53,718 bases of DNA from CAZVPF01 sp964628195 (lineage in GTDB: Bacteria; Planctomycetota; Phycisphaerae; Sedimentisphaerales; Anaerohalosphaeraceae), in NCBI GenBank assembly GCA_964628195.1, contig CAZVPF010000021.1, positions 1-53,718 of the forward strand. The letters are read 5' to 3'. Position 1 is the first letter of the stretch. Every line of letters begins with the position of its first letter. This document shows positions 24,009-33,019 of this stretch, piece by piece. The notes under the pieces were generated by a model. That model was given only the letters and a program-made list of their open reading frames with translations, searched no databases and was not told where the DNA came from. Both the position numbers and the translations under genes were made by a program.

Positions 24009-25340
24009 ATGGAACAGCCGAATATTTCTTTGAAATGCAGGAGGCAGCTCAGCCGGTTGCTTCAGTTCTGGACGGGCCAAGGTTTGATAACCGAGGACCA
24101 GGCAGACAGAATATCCGAAATGCATCAACTTGAAGAAGCTCAAAAACATTGGCGACAGCTTCTGCTCAACAGTGTTTACGGAGTCGGAATTGTGCTCGTG
24201 CTTGTGGGAGTTGTCAGTTTTGTCGCCTTCCACTGGGACATCATGGGCCGATGGGCAAAGGTGGGGCTATTAGTAGCGGCGATGCTGATATGCCACATCG
24301 GGGGTTATTACCTATGGAAGGTCAACCCGAAGTTTCCCCGGCTTGGCCATGCATTGGTTACACTTGGCACGCTTTTGCTCGGTGCGAATATCGGCCTGAT
24401 GGCGCAGATTTTTCATATCTCAGGCAGGCCTTATATGCTCTTCGCAATGTGGTCGGTCGGCGCTGCGGCGATGGCGTTTGCGACCGGGTCGGTCCCCAAC
24501 GCGGCTGTGGCGGCGGTGACATCCTTTATAGCATTTGCGGACCAGCCATTCAACGCCGACCAGGTCAGGCTCTGGTATTACCCATATATTGTAGCCGCTG
24601 TATTAGGCGGGTTCGCGTTTTTGCATCGTTCAGCAATTGTTTTTACATTAACAATGCTTGCACTGCTGTTTTCGCAGTTCGTATTTATAAGCAGTGACCT
24701 GATAGGCCCATGGTTCCTGGTCGTTTCGGGACTTTCGCTTTGCTCGCTTTTCTTTTCGCTCGGCCATATACTCTCCGCAAGCGAAAACTGTAAACAACTG
24801 GCGGCACCGGGCGTGTTTATCGGAATAGCGGGATTTATTGTGATTTCTTTTATGACCTCGCACTTTGATTTCGCCAAAGAGATAATCATCGACTTCAGCA
24901 ATTACGGCAAATGGGCATGGATATATTCAATACCGGGTTTTGCCGCACTTGGTGCGACAATTATTCTCTCACCGCACAGTTTTAATTCAATCGCCGGCGA
25001 CAGGCCGATGGCGCTGTTGAGCATAGCGATGAAACTTTTCCTGCTGCTTCTGGCACTGGGTCCGGTCCTGACAAACCAGTATATAGTCGCAGGCATCGGC
25101 AATACCGCCTGTCTTGTCCTTGCCGCTGGGTTGATCTACATAGCCCAAAACCGTGAAAACAGGGGCATATTCTGGGCGGGGATGGCGGTTATAGCTCTGG
25201 TCATATTAATGAGAACACTTGAGTATCAGACGAACCTTCTGGTCAAATCCGCGGGCTTTACCGCCGCCGGAGCGGCTCTTATCGCTGGCGGCTGGATATT
25301 CGAATATGCTATGAGAAAAAGGAGTATGCAAAATGCGTAA
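24009..25340 (+). CDS. DUF2157 domain-containing multipass membrane protein
   Basis: A 443-residue membrane protein. A soluble N-terminus of about 60 residues (LISEDQADRI-like segment GLITEDQADRISEMHQLE) is followed by about a dozen hydrophobic helices, as in DUF2157 proteins. Function is unknown. The upstream frame could start at a TTG (23955), but the ATG at 24009 has AAGGGA 5 nt before it. The last 8 bp overlap the following GDYXXLXY gene, a pairing seen in many bacteria, so the two products likely work in one membrane complex. A palindrome-rich promoter precedes it. Confidence 0.85.
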   Translation: MEQPNISLKCRRQLSRLLQFWTGQGLITEDQADRISEMHQLEEAQKHWRQLLLNSVYGVGIVLVLVGVVSFVAFHWDIMGRWAKVGLLVAAMLICHIGGYYLWKVNPKFPRLGHALVTLGTLLLGANIGLMAQIFHISGRPYMLFAMWSVGAAAMAFATGSVPNAAVAAVTSFIAFADQPFNADQVRLWYYPYIVAAVLGGFAFLHRSAIVFTLTMLALLFSQFVFISSDLIGPWFLVVSGLSLCSLFFSLGHILSASENCKQLAAPGVFIGIAGFIVISFMTSHFDFAKEIIIDFSNYGKWAWIYSIPGFAALGATIILSPHSFNSIAGDRPMALLSIAMKLFLLLLALGPVLTNQYIVAGIGNTACLVLAAGLIYIAQNRENRGIFWAGMAVIALVILMRTLEYQTNLLVKSAGFTAAGAALIAGGWIFEYAMRKRSMQNA

Positions 25341-25914
25341 AAAGACTATGATTTTTATCCTCGCCGTGCTGATTCAGCTTGTCATTCTTGCAAGTGTGCC
25401 GGCCAAAAAATACTACACGCTTAACACGGGAACAACCGTTACATTAAAACCGATTGCGTATGACCCGTATGATATTTTGAGCGGTTACTACCTCAGGCTG
25501 AATTACGATATATCGATGAGAGGGGTTCACAGGCCCAGGCGTATCGACCGGGGCGATGATCAGCCTCCACTGACTGAGCTTGAGAAAGACTTTCTCAACC
25601 TTGATCGCGGCAGGGTTTATGGAGTGCTTGTGCCGGATTCCGAAAGCGAGTTTTATAAACTCGATTCGCTTTCGAATGATACGCCCGAAGAAATGACTGA
25701 AGAGGCTGTTTTAATAAAAGGTTTCAAGCCCAGCGACTACCGTGGGATCGAGTGGGGGGTCGAGAAGTATTATGTTCCGGAAACCCAGCGGAAACGTCTG
25801 GATAAGAAGTTTCGTGAGAACATGGAAAATTCGAAAGTATACGTAAAGGTAGACAAGTTCGGTAACGCAGCTATCCGGAAGATTGTCATAGCAGGCGAGC
25901 AGATTGAATACTGA
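25333..25914 (+). CDS. GDYXXLXY domain-containing protein
   Basis: A 193-residue protein with one N-terminal hydrophobic segment (about 5-22) acting as signal or anchor, then a mostly beta extracytoplasmic domain. The signature appears as SGYYLRLNYDIS, a variant of GDYxxLxY with Asp replaced by Tyr. Members of the family are typically encoded next to, or fused with, DUF2157/DUF4401 membrane proteins; here it overlaps the DUF2157 gene by 8 bp. Biochemical function is unknown. Confidence 0.85.
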   Translation: MRKKTMIFILAVLIQLVILASVPAKKYYTLNTGTTVTLKPIAYDPYDILSGYYLRLNYDISMRGVHRPRRIDRGDDQPPLTELEKDFLNLDRGRVYGVLVPDSESEFYKLDSLSNDTPEEMTEEAVLIKGFKPSDYRGIEWGVEKYYVPETQRKRLDKKFRENMENSKVYVKVDKFGNAAIRKIVIAGEQIEY

Positions 25915-26095
25915 CCGATAATCATTTATTGCAGTGGCCATAGGTATTTATCCGGAGGTTTAAAATTATTTCTTAATTCGCGTTAAAAATCAGCCGATTA
26001 AACCCTTGAGCTGAACATACCGGGGAGCGCTTAATAGTTTTTTAAACAAGACGACGATCATCTGTCGTCGCAGGTGAAAAAAAGGAAGCGCTGGT

Positions 26096-26542
26096 ATGAA
26101 ACACATTGAATGGACGGATGAGCTTTCCGTCGGTGTCACAAAGCTCGACATGCAGCACAAGGGGGTGATCCGAATCGCCAACGAGGTAATACGCGATATC
26201 TACTCAGATCAGGACGGTGAACAACTGCACGAAAAAATCAAACAATTCGCCGGAGAGATACGCCTCCACTTCAGTTCCGAGCAGTTGATAATGAGAGTGA
26301 ATAATTACCCCGCCTATGACGAACATTGTACCGCACACCAGGAAATTCTCGAAAAGGTTATGGATATCGAAATGTTCTTCTCTAAAGACAAGCCCCATGC
26401 GATGAAAATTCTTGAAACCTGGCTTCGGGATGACCTTGACCCTCACGACAAACAGCTTGGCCGATACTTAAATGACCTGCATTCTGCCGGGCAGCAGGAG
26501 GAATATGCAACTGTGGGTCAGTCTTCGTCGAATGTTTCGTAA
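26096..26542 (+). CDS. Bacteriohemerythrin-like protein
   Basis: A 148-residue four-helix hemerythrin-domain protein, expected to bind a di-iron centre and O2 or to store oxygen or iron. Ligands visible are H21, H58 and E62 (HFSSE), H77 and H81. In the last helix the family pattern W-L-x-x-H-I-x3-D reads WLRDDLDPHD: the usual His is Asp113 while His appears at 117 beside D118. One iron ligand therefore seems changed. A hairpin with 6-bp arms (CGACGA/TCGTCG) lies about 35 bp upstream. Its 3' end overlaps the convergent small membrane gene by 25 bp. Confidence 0.88.
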   Translation: MKHIEWTDELSVGVTKLDMQHKGVIRIANEVIRDIYSDQDGEQLHEKIKQFAGEIRLHFSSEQLIMRVNNYPAYDEHCTAHQEILEKVMDIEMFFSKDKPHAMKILETWLRDDLDPHDKQLGRYLNDLHSAGQQEEYATVGQSSSNVS

Positions 26543-26805
26543 TGTATGCGTACGTTCTTCCGGTAGCTTTCCCTGCTTGAAGGCGGTGTTTTGCCCGTTT
26601 GCCACAGTGCCATGAATATCTTCAAGGCCCATATAGCGCATGAAAGGCCTGCCAGAAAGAATATTCCTGCTGCGATAGCTACGAATATCGCGGGAAGTGC
26701 GAGGATCAGGACGCCCATGCCGATCAGCACCAGCGCGATGGTTACCAGGAATCCCGCGACCGTGCGTGAGGCGTTTGTTAACTGGTTATGGTAAAATCTG
26801 AACAT
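26518..26805 (-). CDS. Small membrane protein of unknown function
   Basis: A 95-residue protein with two or three hydrophobic helices between about residues 14 and 70 (VAGFLVTIALVLIGMGVLI and IFVAIAAGIFFLAGL) and a polar C-terminus. I recognise no family. Its composition and hydrophobic pattern are those of a real membrane protein rather than a shadow frame. The 3' end overlaps the hemerythrin gene by 25 bp on the opposite strand. It lies 72 bp downstream of groEL, beyond the groEL terminator. Confidence 0.65.
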   Translation of the reverse strand: MFRFYHNQLTNASRTVAGFLVTIALVLIGMGVLILALPAIFVAIAAGIFFLAGLSCAIWALKIFMALWQTGKTPPSSRESYRKNVRIHYETFDED

Positions 26806-26838
26806 GATATTATCTCATTATATCATATTGACAGGACG

Positions 26839-26863
26839 AAAAAAAGGCCCCGTTTCCGGGGCC
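26839..26863 (-). terminator. Intrinsic terminator of groES-groEL
   Basis: On the minus strand a perfect 6-bp GGCCCC/GGGGCC stem (26846-26851 with 26858-26863) with loop GGAAAC is followed by seven T (complement of 26839-26845). It lies 15 bp after the groEL stop codon. Confidence 0.9.
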
Positions 26864-26877
26864 CTTGTCACTTTTGT

Positions 26878-28500
26878 TTAGTACATGTCTTCACCCATTC
26901 CGGGTGCGCCGCCTTTTTTCTTTTCCGGTATCTCACTGACTACCGCGTCCGTGGTCAGAAGCAGCGAAGCGATCGATGCACCGTTCTGCAGGGCGGTCCG
27001 TTCTACCTTGGTCGGTACGATAACTCCGAACTTGACCATATCGCCGTATTTTTTGTTCAGGGCGTCATAGCCGAAGTTGGCCTCGTCGCTTTCTATCACT
27101 TTCTGAGCCACGATGGACCCGTCAAGACCCGCGTTCTTTGCGATCTGCTTGATCGGTGCCACTACCGCGCGCCTTACAATGTCAACGCCTACAGATTCAT
27201 CGCCGTCACATTTAACCTTGTCCAGAACCTTGAGCGCCTTCAGGGATGATACCCCGCCGCCCGGGAGGATGCCTTCTTCGACAGCTGCCCTGCAAGCGTG
27301 CAGTGCGTCCTCGACGCGAGCCTTCTTTTCCTTCATTTCCGCTTCGGTCGCTGCGCCGACATTGATCTGTGCAACTCCGCCTGAAAGCTTGGCAAGCCTT
27401 TCCTGGAGCTTTTCAATATCGTAGTCGCTTGTAGAAGCGTCGATCTCGTTTTTGATCTGCTCGATACGACCCTTTATATCAGCGCTCTTACCCGCGCCTT
27501 CGATGATTGTGGTGTTGTCCTTGTCAATTGTGATCTTCTTGGCCTGGCCGAGCTGGGCCAGCTCAAGTTTCTCGAGGTCCATGCCGAGGTCCTCGAATAC
27601 CGCGGTCGCGCCGGTCAGTATGGCGATATCCTGCAGCATCGCCTTACGGCGGTCGCCGAAACCGGGCGCCTTGACCGCTGCGATCTGCAGAACTCCGCGA
27701 AGTTTATTGACTACCAGCGTCGCCAGCGCTTCGCCCTCGACGTCTTCTGCGATGATAAGCAGCGGACGGCCTTGCTTTGCAACCTTTTCGAGGATGGGAA
27801 CGAGTGATTTTACAGTGCTGATCTTCTTTTCGTGTACGAGGATGTAGGGCTTTTCGAGCTCGACGGTCATGCTGTCGGTGTTGTTAATGAAGTGCGGGCT
27901 GAGATACCCTTTGTCGAACTGCATACCCTCCACAAGGTCAACGTAAGTCTCGAGCGACTGGCCTTCCTCTACCGTGATTACCCCGTCCTTGCCGACTTTG
28001 TCCATAGCTTCTGCCATGGTCTTGCCGATCTCGGTGTCCTGGTTTGCAGAGCATGTGGCAACCTGTTCGATCTGCTTGCTTCCCTTTACGGGGATGCTCA
28101 TCTTGTGAAGCTCGTCAACCATTGCCTCCACGGCCTTGTCAATGCCGCGCTTAACCTGGTTTGCGTTTGCACCAGCGGTGATGTTCTTGAGACCTTCCTC
28201 GAAGATGGCCTCTGCCAGAATGGTCGCCGTTGTTGTTCCGTCGCCCGCGACGTTCGAGGTCTTGGACGCTACTTCCTTAACCATCTGTGCGCCCATGTTC
28301 TCGTATGAATCCTCAAGCTCGATCTCCTTTGCCACTGTGACCCCGTCTTTTGTGACGGTCGGCGAGCCGAAGGATTTTTCGAGCACAACGTTTCGTCCGC
28401 AAGGACCGAGCGTAATTTTAACCGCCCGCGCCAGCTTGTTAACGCCGCTGCGGATCGCGGCTCTTGCTTCGGTGTCAAATGCTATTTTTTTAGCTGCCAT
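26878..28500 (-). CDS. groEL: 60 kDa chaperonin GroEL
   Basis: A 540-residue GroEL subunit of the ATP-driven folding chamber. The nucleotide-binding GDGTTTA motif, TLGPCGRNV, the apical GYLSPHF segment and the C-terminal VVSEIPEKK region are all in place. The tail ends GGAPGMGEDMY rather than in a run of GGM repeats. It lies 23 bp after groES and ends at a strong terminator, forming a two-gene operon. Planctomycetes often carry several groEL copies; a groES-linked copy like this is usually the main one. Confidence 0.97.
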   Translation of the reverse strand: MAAKKIAFDTEARAAIRSGVNKLARAVKITLGPCGRNVVLEKSFGSPTVTKDGVTVAKEIELEDSYENMGAQMVKEVASKTSNVAGDGTTTATILAEAIFEEGLKNITAGANANQVKRGIDKAVEAMVDELHKMSIPVKGSKQIEQVATCSANQDTEIGKTMAEAMDKVGKDGVITVEEGQSLETYVDLVEGMQFDKGYLSPHFINNTDSMTVELEKPYILVHEKKISTVKSLVPILEKVAKQGRPLLIIAEDVEGEALATLVVNKLRGVLQIAAVKAPGFGDRRKAMLQDIAILTGATAVFEDLGMDLEKLELAQLGQAKKITIDKDNTTIIEGAGKSADIKGRIEQIKNEIDASTSDYDIEKLQERLAKLSGGVAQINVGAATEAEMKEKKARVEDALHACRAAVEEGILPGGGVSSLKALKVLDKVKCDGDESVGVDIVRRAVVAPIKQIAKNAGLDGSIVAQKVIESDEANFGYDALNKKYGDMVKFGVIVPTKVERTALQNGASIASLLLTTDAVVSEIPEKKKGGAPGMGEDMY

Positions 28501-28523
28501 TTTATTATTCTCCCGTTAATTTG

Positions 28524-28811
28524 TTATTCGATAACTGCCATAATGTCCGATTCGTCCATTATAAGGTACTCCTTGTCGCCGATCTTGATGTCGGTTCCGG
28601 CATAGCTGGTAAACAGCACCTGGTCGCCTTTTTTAACCTGCATCTCGATTTTTTTGCCGTCCTTGCCCGTCTTACCCTCACCGACGCTGACGATTTTGCC
28701 GCGCTGGGGTTTTTCCTTTGCCGATTCCGGCAGCACGATGCCGCCTGCCGTTACCGCTTCTGCCTCAAGCCGCTCAACAAGCACCTTGTCGGCCAATGGT
28801 CGGATCTTCAT
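28524..28811 (-). CDS. groES: 10 kDa co-chaperonin GroES
   Basis: A 95-residue GroES that caps the GroEL ring. The start MKIRPLADKVLV, the mobile-loop region EAEAVTAGGIVLPE and the C-terminal YLIMDESDIMAVIE are typical. GGAG lies about 7 nt before the ATG. No CIRCE inverted repeat (the HrcA operator) is visible in the approximately 290 bp upstream. A weak sigma-70-like pair, TTGCAT (28884-28889) and TATTTG (28861-28866) with 17-bp spacing, is the best promoter candidate. Confidence 0.97.
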   Translation of the reverse strand: MKIRPLADKVLVERLEAEAVTAGGIVLPESAKEKPQRGKIVSVGEGKTGKDGKKIEMQVKKGDQVLFTSYAGTDIKIGDKEYLIMDESDIMAVIE

Positions 28812-29109
28812 TTTGTCTTTCTCCTTTCTTATTACACCAAATTCTCAAGGTTTTAATGCACAAATACCGTTGATGTTTCTTTAATGCAATTCCTGTACCA
28901 GTGTCGCACAGAAGAATATCTAAAAATGTAAGCTGTTGTTTTGTATGGATTTAGGCGTGCGGGTCAAAGCCAAACTCCTGCGGCAAGAGCTCTATCTGCC
29001 AACTCCGGACTGCCGAGTTGACAGGTTTGTTGCTTAGGCATTGCTTTTCGGTAATGGGTAGGGTATGCTGTTTTTTATAACGGATATGGTTTTCCGAAGG
29101 GGGCGTAAA
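28812..29109. other. Divergent intergenic region between groES and the PEBP gene
   Basis: It holds the weak groES promoter candidate (28861-28889, minus) and a 10-bp stem with one mismatch (28996-29005 with 29015-29024) toward the plus-strand gene. No other gene or RNA family is recognised. Confidence 0.45.
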
Positions 29110-29700
29110 ATGAGAAGTTCTGAATTAGCGAGGTTCTACCGGTTATTTTTTATCTTAGGGTTGTTATTTTTCGGCTGCGAGAAAGCAAATGACACCGACC
29201 CTGCCGCAGTCTCAGGGTCAAAAAAGGGGGCAAGTGACATGGATATCAAGGTTACGAGCAGCGTTTTTGAGGATGGGGAAAGGATACCTTCCAGGTACAC
29301 CTGTGACGGTCAGGATATATCTCCTCCTGTAAGCTGGCAGGGGGTGGGCGAAAAGGCCGTGACCGTTGCGCTTATCTGCGATGACCCCGACGCGCCTATG
29401 GGTACGTGGGTTCACTGGGTGGTTTGGAACATACCAGCAGATACGGGGGGCTTTGACGAAGCGGTCCCCGCCGATGACCAGCTTGAAAACGGAGCCCGGC
29501 AGGGGATAACCAGCTTCGGCACGCCAGGTTATGGCGGTCCCTGTCCGCCGAGCGGCACGCATCGATATTATTTCAAGGTATATGCACTCGATACTGAGCT
29601 TGATATACCTGCGGATTCCAATAAAGAGGACCTGCTTGCCGCAATGGAAGGTCACATACTCGCACAGGGCCAATTGATGGGCAGATACGCCAGGCAGTGA
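29110..29700 (+). CDS. YbhB/YbcL-family (PEBP) lipoprotein
   Basis: A 196-residue phosphatidylethanolamine-binding-like protein. The family motifs DPDAPMGTWVHWVVWNIP and GPCPPSGTHRYYFKVYAL are intact, forming the conserved anion/ligand pocket. Unlike cytoplasmic YbhB it begins with a hydrophobic segment ending in FFGC, a probable lipobox, so it is likely a lipoprotein. The start at 29110 is chosen for AAGGGGGCG upstream; an in-frame ATG 15 codons earlier is less likely. Bacterial PEBP functions are poorly defined. Confidence 0.9.
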   Translation: MRSSELARFYRLFFILGLLFFGCEKANDTDPAAVSGSKKGASDMDIKVTSSVFEDGERIPSRYTCDGQDISPPVSWQGVGEKAVTVALICDDPDAPMGTWVHWVVWNIPADTGGFDEAVPADDQLENGARQGITSFGTPGYGGPCPPSGTHRYYFKVYALDTELDIPADSNKEDLLAAMEGHILAQGQLMGRYARQ

Positions 29701-29732
29701 TTTTTATTTTTTTTGCAACATTTTTTACGATC

Positions 29733-29775
29733 AGCCGTCTCATTAACGAACGCTGTTTTAAAATAGGAGACGGCT
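29733..29775 (+). promoter_or_regulatory. Hairpin that would mask the ribosome binding site of the small membrane gene
   Basis: AGCCGTCTC (29733-29741) pairs perfectly with GAGACGGCT (29767-29775) over 9 bp with a 25-nt loop. The right arm includes most of the AGGAG ribosome binding site and ends one base before the ATG at 29776. Folding would block initiation, so this is a candidate translational switch. Regulation is inferred. Confidence 0.5.
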
Positions 29776-29970
29776 ATGAAGTCGAAAAATAAAATAAACT
29801 GGTTGCGGGTTGTCATTATTGGGCTGTTGGTAATGAACGCTTTGCTTTTATATGAGCATATGTGGCTAAAGGCCAACCTTAAATCAAACGAGGTTGAATC
29901 CGCAAGAGATATCAGAAAAGTTTATTACCAGTACAAAGCTGTCAGTGCAGACTCCGAGTCCCTTATCTAA
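29776..29970 (+). CDS. Small single-pass membrane protein
   Basis: A 64-residue protein: basic start (MKSKNKINW), one transmembrane helix (about 11-27, VVIIGLLVMNALLLYEH), then a polar helical tail of about 35 residues. The orientation is probably N-in. No family recognised. Support for a real gene is the AGGAG ribosome binding site 6-7 nt before the ATG, the hairpin covering that site, and a terminator at 30024-30050. Confidence 0.65.
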   Translation: MKSKNKINWLRVVIIGLLVMNALLLYEHMWLKANLKSNEVESARDIRKVYYQYKAVSADSESLI

Positions 29971-30023
29971 AGTATAAACTATTCCTTCTTTAAACTGACA
30001 ATCTGAATCACCATATGGACAAC

Positions 30024-30050
30024 CCGGCCTGCGTGGGGCCGGCTTTATTT
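30024..30050 (+). terminator. Intrinsic terminator after the small membrane gene
   Basis: CCGGCC (30024-30029) pairs with GGCCGG (30037-30042), followed by CTTTATTT on the plus strand. It lies between the small membrane gene and the end of the convergent aminotransferase gene. Confidence 0.7.
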
Positions 30051-30090
30051 GCGCCCGTTCCAGCCGTCCTCATGACCCAACCCCCAGCTC

Positions 30091-31311
30091 TTAATCCTTT
30101 TTTCTTCCCTTTACCGGCTGATTGCGAGTGAACCTTTGTATGTTCTTCATAGCCTGGCGGAGACGTTTTTCGTTTTCCACAAGCGCGATCCGCATGTACC
30201 CCTCGCCGTTCTCGCCGAATGCCCTCCCCGGTGAGATCGCCACGTGCGCCCCTTCGAGCAGGTCCATCGCGTAATTGATTGTGCTCTTTCTTCCAATGTG
30301 CTCTTTCGCGACTTTGGTCCAAACGAACATCGACGCCCGCGGCTTTTCAACTTCCCAGCCGATCTTTTCAAGCCAGTCGCACACCACATCCCGCCTTTTG
30401 CGATATATTTCATTTTGCTGTACGTTGAACTCGTTACATTCGCGCATTGCGATTATGCTCGCTATCTGCAGCGGCTGGAATATACCGTAATCATAATAGC
30501 CCTTAATGGTCGCTAGCGCATCGAGCATTTTCTTATTGCCCGCCGCAAAGCCTATCCTGAACCCGGCCATGTTGTAAGGTTTGCTCATCGTAGTGAACTC
30601 TACACCCACGTTTTTTGCACCTTTGACCGAAAGGAAGCTCGGGGGTTTATAACCGTCAAAGCTCGTTTCCCCGTAAGCGAAGTCGTGAATAACCGCAACA
30701 CCGAAACGTTTCGCCACATCCACCACCGTCTCGAAAAATCCTTCCTCCACGGTCATGGCTGTCGGGTTGTGCGGGTAGTTCAGTATCATCAGTTTCGGTT
30801 TGGGGTAGAGGTGCTCACAGACCATTTTTATCCGCTCCAAAAATGCCTCGTCGTTTCCGAGCGGTACGGTTATCACATTTCCACCTGCTATGGCGACCGA
30901 GTAAATATGTATCGGAAACGCAGGGTCCGCCACGATTGCCGTATCCCCCGGACCGAGCATTGCAAGACACAGGTGACTAAAGCCCTCTTTCGATCCGATA
31001 CAAGCGAGTACTTCAGTTTCAGGGTCGAGTTCCACGCCCCATTTTGACGAATACTTCTTTGCCATTTCCCTGCGCAGATTGTAAATCCCCTTCGAGGCGC
31101 TGTAGCGGTGGTTCCGCGGGTCCTTCATAGCGTCGCAGACTTTCTGTATCACCTGGGGCGGTGCCCCGTCGAGCGGGTTTCCCATCCCAAGGTCTATTAT
31201 ATCGATATGCTCCCGCCGTTTCTGAAGCTTAAGCGCGTTCAGTTTGCCGAAAAGATAAGGCGGCAGCCGCTTAATCCTTGCCGCGGTTTCTATATTAAAC
31301 TGTTTTGCCAT
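30091..31311 (-). CDS. alaC: Class I/II aminotransferase, AlaC-like (glutamate-pyruvate)
   Basis: A 406-residue fold-type I PLP enzyme. It follows E. coli AlaC closely in motif order: IKRLPPYLF near the N-terminus, DLGMGNP, YSASKGI, IGSKEG, LNYPHNPTA, HDFAYG, and the PLP lysine in TMSKPYNMAGFRIG. The likely reaction is alanine synthesis from pyruvate with glutamate. LL-diaminopimelate aminotransferases are relatives, so that alternative is kept. It lies 139 bp downstream of guaA on the same strand and is convergent with the small membrane gene. Confidence 0.85.
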   Translation of the reverse strand: MAKQFNIETAARIKRLPPYLFGKLNALKLQKRREHIDIIDLGMGNPLDGAPPQVIQKVCDAMKDPRNHRYSASKGIYNLRREMAKKYSSKWGVELDPETEVLACIGSKEGFSHLCLAMLGPGDTAIVADPAFPIHIYSVAIAGGNVITVPLGNDEAFLERIKMVCEHLYPKPKLMILNYPHNPTAMTVEEGFFETVVDVAKRFGVAVIHDFAYGETSFDGYKPPSFLSVKGAKNVGVEFTTMSKPYNMAGFRIGFAAGNKKMLDALATIKGYYDYGIFQPLQIASIIAMRECNEFNVQQNEIYRKRRDVVCDWLEKIGWEVEKPRASMFVWTKVAKEHIGRKSTINYAMDLLEGAHVAISPGRAFGENGEGYMRIALVENEKRLRQAMKNIQRFTRNQPVKGRKKD

Positions 31312-31450
31312 TTCAGGCTCGCTCCGTGTTATACTTTTCGTTGAGTTTTACAAATTTTAAGCGTGTTGAACACAATACCTATAACAGCATTTCAATAAAT
31401 TTGCAAGCCGATTATTGCCGCTGCTTTCAGGCTCGCAAAGCCCCGCGGGG

Positions 31451-32992
31451 TTATTCCCATTCGATAGTCGCAGGCGGCTTTGAAGAGATGTCATACACGA
31501 CCCTGTTGACCCCGCGAACCTCGTTAATAATTCGACTGGATACAATGCCGAGCACTTCGTGCGGAATATGCGAAAAGTCCGCGGTCATGAAGTCAGTGGT
31601 GTCGACCGAACGAATCGCGATAACACCGTCATAACTCCGCTCGTCGCCCATCACGCCCACCGTGCTGACAGGCAGCAGAACTGCAAGGGCCTGGCTGACC
31701 TTGCGGTAAAGCCCCGCAGCCTTTATCTCTTCGATGAGTATGTTGTCCGCTTCCTTGACAATATCCAGCCGGCGGGGCGTTATCTCGCCGATTATCCTGA
31801 CCGCAAGCCCCGGGCCGGGGAATGGATGCCGCCAAACCTGCTCCTCGGGCAAACCGAGATATTCGCCCACGATGCGAACCTCGTCCTTAAACAGGTCACG
31901 GAGAGGCTCGACAAGCTCAAAGCCCAGCTTTTCCGGCAGGCCGCCTACATTGTGGTGCAGCTTTATATTGGCAGCAAGGTTGCCGTCCTTGTTTCCCGAT
32001 TCGATAACGTCGGGGTAAAGTGTGCCCTGGGCGAGGAACTTTGCGTTTTCGATCTTGTCGGCTTCGCTCTTGAAAGCCTCGATGAACTCTGCGCCTATTA
32101 TTTTCCTCTTTTGCTGCGGGTCTATAACGCCTTTTAGCTTGTCAAGAAACTGCTTCGACCAGTCGACAACGTGAAGGTCTATCTTAAAATGGTCTCTGAA
32201 CATGCTTGCGACCGCTTCACGCTCGTTTTTACGAAGAAGGCCGTTGTCGACAAATATGCACGCGAGCTGGTCGCCGATCGCCTTGTGCAGAAGGGCCGCA
32301 GTTACAGCTGAGTCAACCCCGCCGCTGAGCCCGCATATTACACGTGCATCGCCGACCTGGTTTTGCACGGTTTTTATTGTCTCTTCGACAAAGTCGCTCA
32401 TCTGCCAGTCGCCGCTGCATTTGCATATCTTGTAAAGGAAGTTTTTCAGGATGTCACTGCCGCGCGGCGTATGCGTTACTTCCGGGTGGAACTGAACGCC
32501 GAAAAACTTACCGTTTTCATGCCGCACCGCTGCGTATGGACATGTTTCTGTTTTAGCAAGCGAGACAAAACCTCTGCCAAGCTCGTTTACCTGGTCTCCG
32601 TGACTCATCCACACGGCCGTCTTTTCGGGCAGGTTTTCGAGCAGGTCCGATGTATCGGTAACGGTAAGCGAGGCCCTGCCGTATTCGCGGCTCTTAGCCG
32701 GGTGAATATCGCTGCCGAGAACCTTGCATCCGTACTGCATGCCGTAGCATATCCCCAGTATTGGCACGCCAAGCTCGAATATTCCGTCGTCGCATTTGGG
32801 CGCGTTTTCGGCGTAAACGCTTGCCGGCCCGCCTGAAAGCACAACGCCCTTAACACCCAGCCTTTTCAGCTCAGCGGGATTTACGCCAGGCTGGAAAATC
32901 ATCGAATATACATTATGTTCACGTATACGGCGGGCGATGAGCTGGCCGTACTGACTGCCGAAATCTATTATAGCAACAACTTCCCTGTGCAA
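31451..32992 (-). CDS. guaA: GMP synthase (glutamine-hydrolysing)
   Basis: A 513-residue enzyme converting XMP to GMP with glutamine and ATP. The N-terminal class I amidotransferase has the nucleophile Cys82 in GICYGMQYG and the His/Glu pair in VQFHPEVTHT. The ATP-pyrophosphatase domain has the PP-loop SGGVDSAV. The C-terminal dimerisation domain ends with PPATIEWE as usual. It follows guaB by 27 bp in the same direction, so the last two steps of GMP synthesis are one operon. A CCCCGCGGGG palindrome directly follows the stop. Confidence 0.97.
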   Translation of the reverse strand: MHREVVAIIDFGSQYGQLIARRIREHNVYSMIFQPGVNPAELKRLGVKGVVLSGGPASVYAENAPKCDDGIFELGVPILGICYGMQYGCKVLGSDIHPAKSREYGRASLTVTDTSDLLENLPEKTAVWMSHGDQVNELGRGFVSLAKTETCPYAAVRHENGKFFGVQFHPEVTHTPRGSDILKNFLYKICKCSGDWQMSDFVEETIKTVQNQVGDARVICGLSGGVDSAVTAALLHKAIGDQLACIFVDNGLLRKNEREAVASMFRDHFKIDLHVVDWSKQFLDKLKGVIDPQQKRKIIGAEFIEAFKSEADKIENAKFLAQGTLYPDVIESGNKDGNLAANIKLHHNVGGLPEKLGFELVEPLRDLFKDEVRIVGEYLGLPEEQVWRHPFPGPGLAVRIIGEITPRRLDIVKEADNILIEEIKAAGLYRKVSQALAVLLPVSTVGVMGDERSYDGVIAIRSVDTTDFMTADFSHIPHEVLGIVSSRIINEVRGVNRVVYDISSKPPATIEWE

Positions 32993-33019
32993 TTATTTAT
33001 CCTTTTTATATAGCAGTAA

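Noticed and set aside
28812..29064. CIRCE operator for groES-groEL
   Set aside because: I looked for the TTAGCACTC/GAGTGCTAA inverted repeat and did not find it.
31441..31450. CCCCGCGGGG palindrome as guaA terminator
   Set aside because: The stem would be only 3 bp with a 4-nt loop and the T-run is short, so it is not reported as a terminator.
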